Shown here piece after piece: positions 25,344 through 28,759 of a stretch of DNA of 28,759 nt (its first letter is position 1; every line of letters starts with the position of its first letter). The notes beneath the pieces were generated by a model that saw only the letters and a program-made list of their open reading frames with translations, did no database searches and was not told where the DNA came from. This DNA is from an uncultured Schaedlerella sp. (GTDB lineage Bacteria > Bacillota > Clostridia > Lachnospirales > Lachnospiraceae): the NCBI GenBank assembly GCA_934435195.1, contig CAKSAJ010000031.1, positions 1-28,759 of the forward strand, read 5' to 3'. A program made the position numbers and the translations under genes.

Positions 25344-27641
25344 TCATTCGCCCCCTTCTACCATATGTTCTTCTTTTAATTTACGGAAGAGATTATGTGG
25401 ATTTACCGGTGCATCATTTACAAATACGCCTGTTGCATGGTATACCGCATTACGGATTGCCGGTGCAATAGAACATGTAGGCGGCTCTCCTAATGATTTT
25501 GTTCCAAATGAACTTGTTGGCTCTGGATTTTCAACAAAATATGCTCGTAAATTTGGATGATCCATAAATGTTGATAATTTATAATCTAATAAGTTATTAT
25601 TCAATGCTCTTCCTGTCTTTGGATCAAACAACAGTTTTTCTGACAATCCAAATCCAATTCCCATACTCATACCACCATGTACCTGTGCCTCAGCCAATGC
25701 AGGGTTGATAAGTGTTCCTGCATCATGTACATTTACCAGGTCAAGCAATTTAACCTTGCACATTGGGATATCTACTTCTACTTCTGCAAATGTACATCCA
25801 AATGAATATGCATTGGATTTAATCTGTGCTGTACTCTCTGCTGACAGATGCTGACTGTGATTTAAGCTATACAAAGCTTCTGTTGACAATTCCCCTAATG
25901 ACATCAGTTCTCTTCCATCTGTCACACGTACAATCTTGCCATCTATAATATCTAAGTTATATTCCGGCATACGTGTCAGCTCATGTGCATATTTCAAAAT
26001 GTGTTCTTTCAAAAGTAATGCTGTCTGACGAATTGCAAATCCTGCTGTATATGTCTGACGTGATGCATAAGCTCCTGTTCCAAATGGAGTTACGTCTGTG
26101 TCCTGACATGAAACAACGTGTACCATGTCCATCGGAACTCCAAGCACATCTGCTGTCATCTGAGCGTATGCTGTATCAGCACCCTGTCCAATTTCAGTTT
26201 CTCCAAGCTGTACCTGAAGGGAACCATCCTGATTAAGTACCATTCTACAAGAAGAAGTTTCAAGAGATATCGGCCATACTGCTGTGTTGTACCAGAACAC
26301 TGCCATTCCGACTCCTCTTCTTACATCACCGGTCTGATTCTTATATTCTTCGTATTTTCTCTTGAAATCTGTAGCTTCCATACCTTTATCGATACACTGG
26401 TTAAATGTATCGGAATACAATTCATTTTTAGAAAATGCATCTACAAATCCAACCGGCATCAGATTTTTACGTCTGAATTCTATCGGATCCATATTCAATT
26501 TTGCTGCAACTTCCTCTGTATGACATTCCACTGCCCACATTGCCTGTGGAATTCCGTAACCACGCATAGCACCTGCTACTGATTTGTTTGTAAATACAGT
26601 ATAGGCATCTGCCTCTACATTTTCACATGGATAAAGCTGTGGAAATGCTCCTACTCCTTTGGCACAAATACTGTGTCCGTGAGATGCGTATGCTCCCTGA
26701 TCAGAAAATGCTTCCAACTTGCGTGCCACAAATGTTCCGTCCGGTCTTACCCATGAAACAATGTGACTGTGAATCGCATGACGTACACGAGTTGATACAA
26801 AAGTTTCTTCTCTTGGGACATCTAATTTTACTAAATGACCGCCCACCTGCAAACATAACCATGCACACAATGGCTCGTACAATACATCCTGTTTGTTACC
26901 GAATCCACCGCCAATATATGGTTTGATAATACGGATCTTCCCCCAGTCTATTCCTAATGCCTGACCACAGACACGGCGAACGATATGTGGAATCTGTGTT
27001 GAGCTTACAATTTTGATTCGATCCGCTTCCTTCTCAGCATAGCAGATAAAGTTTTCAATATGGCAATGCTGTACCGGTGGTGTGCTATACCATCCCTCTA
27101 CTTTGATCAAACCAGGTTCTTTGATTGCTTCTTCATAATTTCCTTTACGGATTGTTGTATGTTTTAAAATATTATTCGGATAGTTCTCATGTAACTGTGG
27201 TGCTCCGTCCTTCATTGCTTCATGAACATCCAGCACAAATGGATATTCTTCATATTCTACTTTGATAGCACGAAGTGCCTGTGCTGCTGAAACTTCATCT
27301 TCTGCAATAACTGCTGCTATATCATCCCCATAAAATCTTACCCTGTCTGTCAGAACCAATCTGTCCGCTACATCCTGATGCGATTCATCTGTTGACCATG
27401 GATGTCCGGCTGTCGGGAAATAATGTTTTTCTTTTAAATCAAAACATGTACAGATCTTTACTACTCCCGGAATTTTTTCAGCCTCTGTTGTGTCAATAGA
27501 AACGACCTTTCCATTTGCAATTGTTGAATGCAAAATACGTGCAACATACGCACCTTTGTCACACAAATCGTCCGTATAGCGTGTACGTCCGATTACTTTA
27601 TCATATGCATCGACACGAGTTACTTTTTTACCTACATACAT
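25344..27641 (-). CDS. xdhA: Xanthine-dehydrogenase-type molybdenum-binding subunit
   Basis: This 765-residue molybdenum hydroxylase large subunit starts MYVGKKVTRVDAYDKVIG, with AGGAGG in front; the longer frame upstream has no ribosome-binding site. Molybdopterin-contact motifs include GGGFGNKQD (244-252), AMRGYGIPQ (358-366) and GTGAYASRQ. The catalytic Glu of the family is E719 in LGEPP. R360 corresponds to the purine-orienting Arg880 of the bovine enzyme. Gln251 takes the place of bovine Glu802. The size fits E. coli XdhA. The enzyme hydroxylates purines such as hypoxanthine and xanthine, or a related N-heterocycle; the exact substrate is uncertain. Confidence 0.92.
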   Translation of the reverse strand: MYVGKKVTRVDAYDKVIGRTRYTDDLCDKGAYVARILHSTIANGKVVSIDTTEAEKIPGVVKICTCFDLKEKHYFPTAGHPWSTDESHQDVADRLVLTDRVRFYGDDIAAVIAEDEVSAAQALRAIKVEYEEYPFVLDVHEAMKDGAPQLHENYPNNILKHTTIRKGNYEEAIKEPGLIKVEGWYSTPPVQHCHIENFICYAEKEADRIKIVSSTQIPHIVRRVCGQALGIDWGKIRIIKPYIGGGFGNKQDVLYEPLCAWLCLQVGGHLVKLDVPREETFVSTRVRHAIHSHIVSWVRPDGTFVARKLEAFSDQGAYASHGHSICAKGVGAFPQLYPCENVEADAYTVFTNKSVAGAMRGYGIPQAMWAVECHTEEVAAKLNMDPIEFRRKNLMPVGFVDAFSKNELYSDTFNQCIDKGMEATDFKRKYEEYKNQTGDVRRGVGMAVFWYNTAVWPISLETSSCRMVLNQDGSLQVQLGETEIGQGADTAYAQMTADVLGVPMDMVHVVSCQDTDVTPFGTGAYASRQTYTAGFAIRQTALLLKEHILKYAHELTRMPEYNLDIIDGKIVRVTDGRELMSLGELSTEALYSLNHSQHLSAESTAQIKSNAYSFGCTFAEVEVDIPMCKVKLLDLVNVHDAGTLINPALAEAQVHGGMSMGIGFGLSEKLLFDPKTGRALNNNLLDYKLSTFMDHPNLRAYFVENPEPTSSFGTKSLGEPPTCSIAPAIRNAVYHATGVFVNDAPVNPHNLFRKLKEEHMVEGGE

Positions 27642-27690
27642 TTTTCTTCCTCCTTTTATCCTTTTATTTTTACCGCACTCTTCGATATTT

Positions 27691-28404
27691 TTAAAAAACA
27701 TTTTCTCCGTTAACATAATATTCAAGTTCTTTTTTCATAATCATATATTGTGATTTCGTAATGACTATCTTTCCCTTGTTCAATTGTATTAGATTTACTT
27801 CTTCTAATTTTTTAATATTACGGTTTAATGTCTTCATAGATATGCCGACTTCTTCCGAGATTCTTGTTCTTGTCTGTTTTAATTCAAATTTTTCCGGTAA
27901 TGGCTGCTTTTGTTCATATTTTCGAACTAAATGTACCATCAACCGGTCTTTTCCTTCCATAAACAAATACCTTCTTGCTTCTGCAGTCTGCATAACTAAC
28001 CGCTTCATATTCTCCTGTGTCCGCATATATAATGCATCTACATCCATATGCATCCATTCCATATAATACACACAAGGAATTGCAAGCACCCGACACTTTG
28101 TAGATGATAAAATGCTTATTCTATAATTTTTCATTCCCGCAAAACACTCAATCTCTCCAAAGAAATCACCTGGTCCAAAATCTTTAAAATAATAAGATTT
28201 CTCATTCATCGGCCATTCTACTCCGGTTACTTTACCAGATAAAACGATATATATATATTTACACTCTTCTCCAGCTTTAATAAATGTCTGATCAGCTTCT
28301 ATTTCCACAACTGACATATAATACTTTACTTCTTCCGTACAATTACGAAAAAGAATATTCATGTATTCTCGTTTTTTGGATGGTAACCCCTTAAAAATTT
28401 CCAC
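27691..28404 (-). CDS. Crp/Fnr-family transcriptional regulator
   Basis: The 237-residue regulator has an N-terminal cyclic-nucleotide-binding-like beta barrel (about 15-125, with IVLSGKV and FGPGDFFGEIECFAG), a dimer helix and a C-terminal winged helix. The recognition segment is TRTRISEEVGISMKTLNRNI. No FNR-type cysteine cluster is present at the N-terminus, so it is not an obvious oxygen sensor; the effector is unknown. Translation starts at GTG with AGGAGG eight bases upstream. Only 49 nt separate it from xdhA, so it is likely the first gene of the purine operon and its local regulator. Confidence 0.9.
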   Translation of the reverse strand: MEIFKGLPSKKREYMNILFRNCTEEVKYYMSVVEIEADQTFIKAGEECKYIYIVLSGKVTGVEWPMNEKSYYFKDFGPGDFFGEIECFAGMKNYRISILSSTKCRVLAIPCVYYMEWMHMDVDALYMRTQENMKRLVMQTAEARRYLFMEGKDRLMVHLVRKYEQKQPLPEKFELKQTRTRISEEVGISMKTLNRNIKKLEEVNLIQLNKGKIVITKSQYMIMKKELEYYVNGENVF

Positions 28405-28426
28405 GCTTCGGTCCTCCTTTTGATAT

Positions 28427-28455
28427 ATTATATTTTGAAATGAAATGTCTTTAAA
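28427..28455 (-). promoter_or_regulatory. Promoter of the crp-xdh-permease operon
   Basis: On the minus strand, TTTAAA (28450-28455) and a perfect TATAAT (28427-28432) are 17 nt apart, about 20 nt upstream of the regulator start. A TTGACC overlaps just upstream (28457-28462). Farther up, GCATGATA (28575-28582) and TATCATAATGC (28592-28602) make an imperfect inverted repeat that could bind a regulator. The remainder of 28463-28620 is AT-rich, and I see no gene in it. Confidence 0.5.
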
Positions 28456-28621
28456 AGGTCAAGTGACTACTTTTCTTTGCTTTTTTTATTTCTGGCGAAA
28501 TATACAATTTTGCACGATTAATATAGCTTTATTATAATCTTTTTTAGTAATTTTTACCATAACAAATTTCCCCTGCATGATAAAAATCAAGTATCATAAT
28601 GCAACTTACCCGATTTTGGGA

Positions 28622-28657
28622 CAAAAAAAACACGTTTAAGAATTATTCTTAAACGTG
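28622..28657 (-). terminator. Intrinsic terminator of the rRNA operon
   Basis: CACGTTTAAGAAT (28631-28643) pairs perfectly with ATTCTTAAACGTG (28645-28657), a 13-bp inverted repeat around one base. On the minus strand it is followed directly by eight T. It lies about 85 nt beyond the inferred 23S 3' end. Confidence 0.92.
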
Positions 28658-28741
28658 CTACTTACGTATTTTATTCGGTTTTTGTACCTTCAAAACTGCA
28701 TACAAAGTTTTTTTCATCCATCTTGTTCCTATCACCTGTTC

Positions 28742-28759
28742 TGGTTATGCCCTCGACCT
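28742..28759 (-). rRNA. 23S rRNA, 3' terminal bases only (gene continues beyond the right edge)
   Basis: The minus strand at the window edge reads AGGTCGAGGGCATAACC, which matches the conserved 3' end of Firmicutes 23S rRNA (compare ...CGGTCGAGGACTTAACC in Bacillus). The following spacer contains GCAGTTTTGAAGGTAC, a motif type that often flanks Lachnospiraceae rRNA genes, and then a terminator. Only about 18 bases are visible, so the call rests on a short match plus context. Confidence 0.7.

Noticed and set aside
28463..28620. Spacer upstream of the Crp-like gene considered for a purine riboswitch
   Set aside because: I could not find the conserved purine-aptamer core sequences, and the structure seen is only a short imperfect inverted repeat.
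28658..28741. Possible tRNA or 5S gene in the rRNA spacer
   Set aside because: The stretch is too short for 5S, and no cloverleaf or T-loop motif (GGTTCGAATC-like) is visible.

Overview
The window is a low-to-mid GC Firmicutes chromosome segment. The order prpC-prkC-rsgA-rpe-thiN next to rlmN, rsmB, a YugP-type peptidase, fmt, def and priA, and a MurE with the meso-DAP motif, suggest a Lachnospiraceae-like gut Clostridium (inference from gene content and protein style; no database search was possible). Every real gene is on the minus strand, so transcription runs from right to left.

Right to left: the extreme right edge (about 28742-28759) looks like the 3' end of a 23S rRNA gene, followed by an 84-nt spacer without a 5S gene and a strong intrinsic terminator (28622-28657). 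Next is a purine/xanthine module: a Crp/Fnr-type regulator, the three xanthine-dehydrogenase-type subunits (molybdenum, FAD, 2Fe-2S) and an NCS2 nucleobase permease, closed by a terminator at 22447-22497. A small sugar module follows: a TIM-barrel isomerase/epimerase and a Gfo/Idh/MocA oxidoreductase, with its own terminator at 20008-20045.

The centre is housekeeping. murE-priA-def-fmt starts from a recognisable promoter just after that terminator. A 200-bp spacer holding a compact multi-hairpin element (14571-14715) separates it from yugP-rsmB-rlmN-prpC-prkC-rsgA-rpe-thiN. These genes overlap or are spaced by a few bases and cover rRNA modification, ribosome maturation, the PASTA kinase/PP2C phosphatase pair, the pentose phosphate pathway and thiamine pyrophosphate synthesis. 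A GNAT acetyltransferase and a YunG-like protein follow, and the run ends at a 19-bp perfect-stem terminator (5334-5386).

The left 5.3 kb is accessory and eroded. The first 23 codons of a two-component response regulator run straight into an FtsX-type ABC permease that has lost its first membrane segment and start codon, which reads as one large internal deletion of a regulator-kinase-ATPase-permease operon. Beyond it is a promoter-driven two-gene pair, an AAA15/ABC-type ATPase and a TOPRIM-like protein, resembling AbiL/RloAB/PARIS-type anti-phage systems and probably the best candidate for a poorly described system. After that come a very short gene remnant and a truncated XRE regulator with a zinc ribbon that runs off the left edge.
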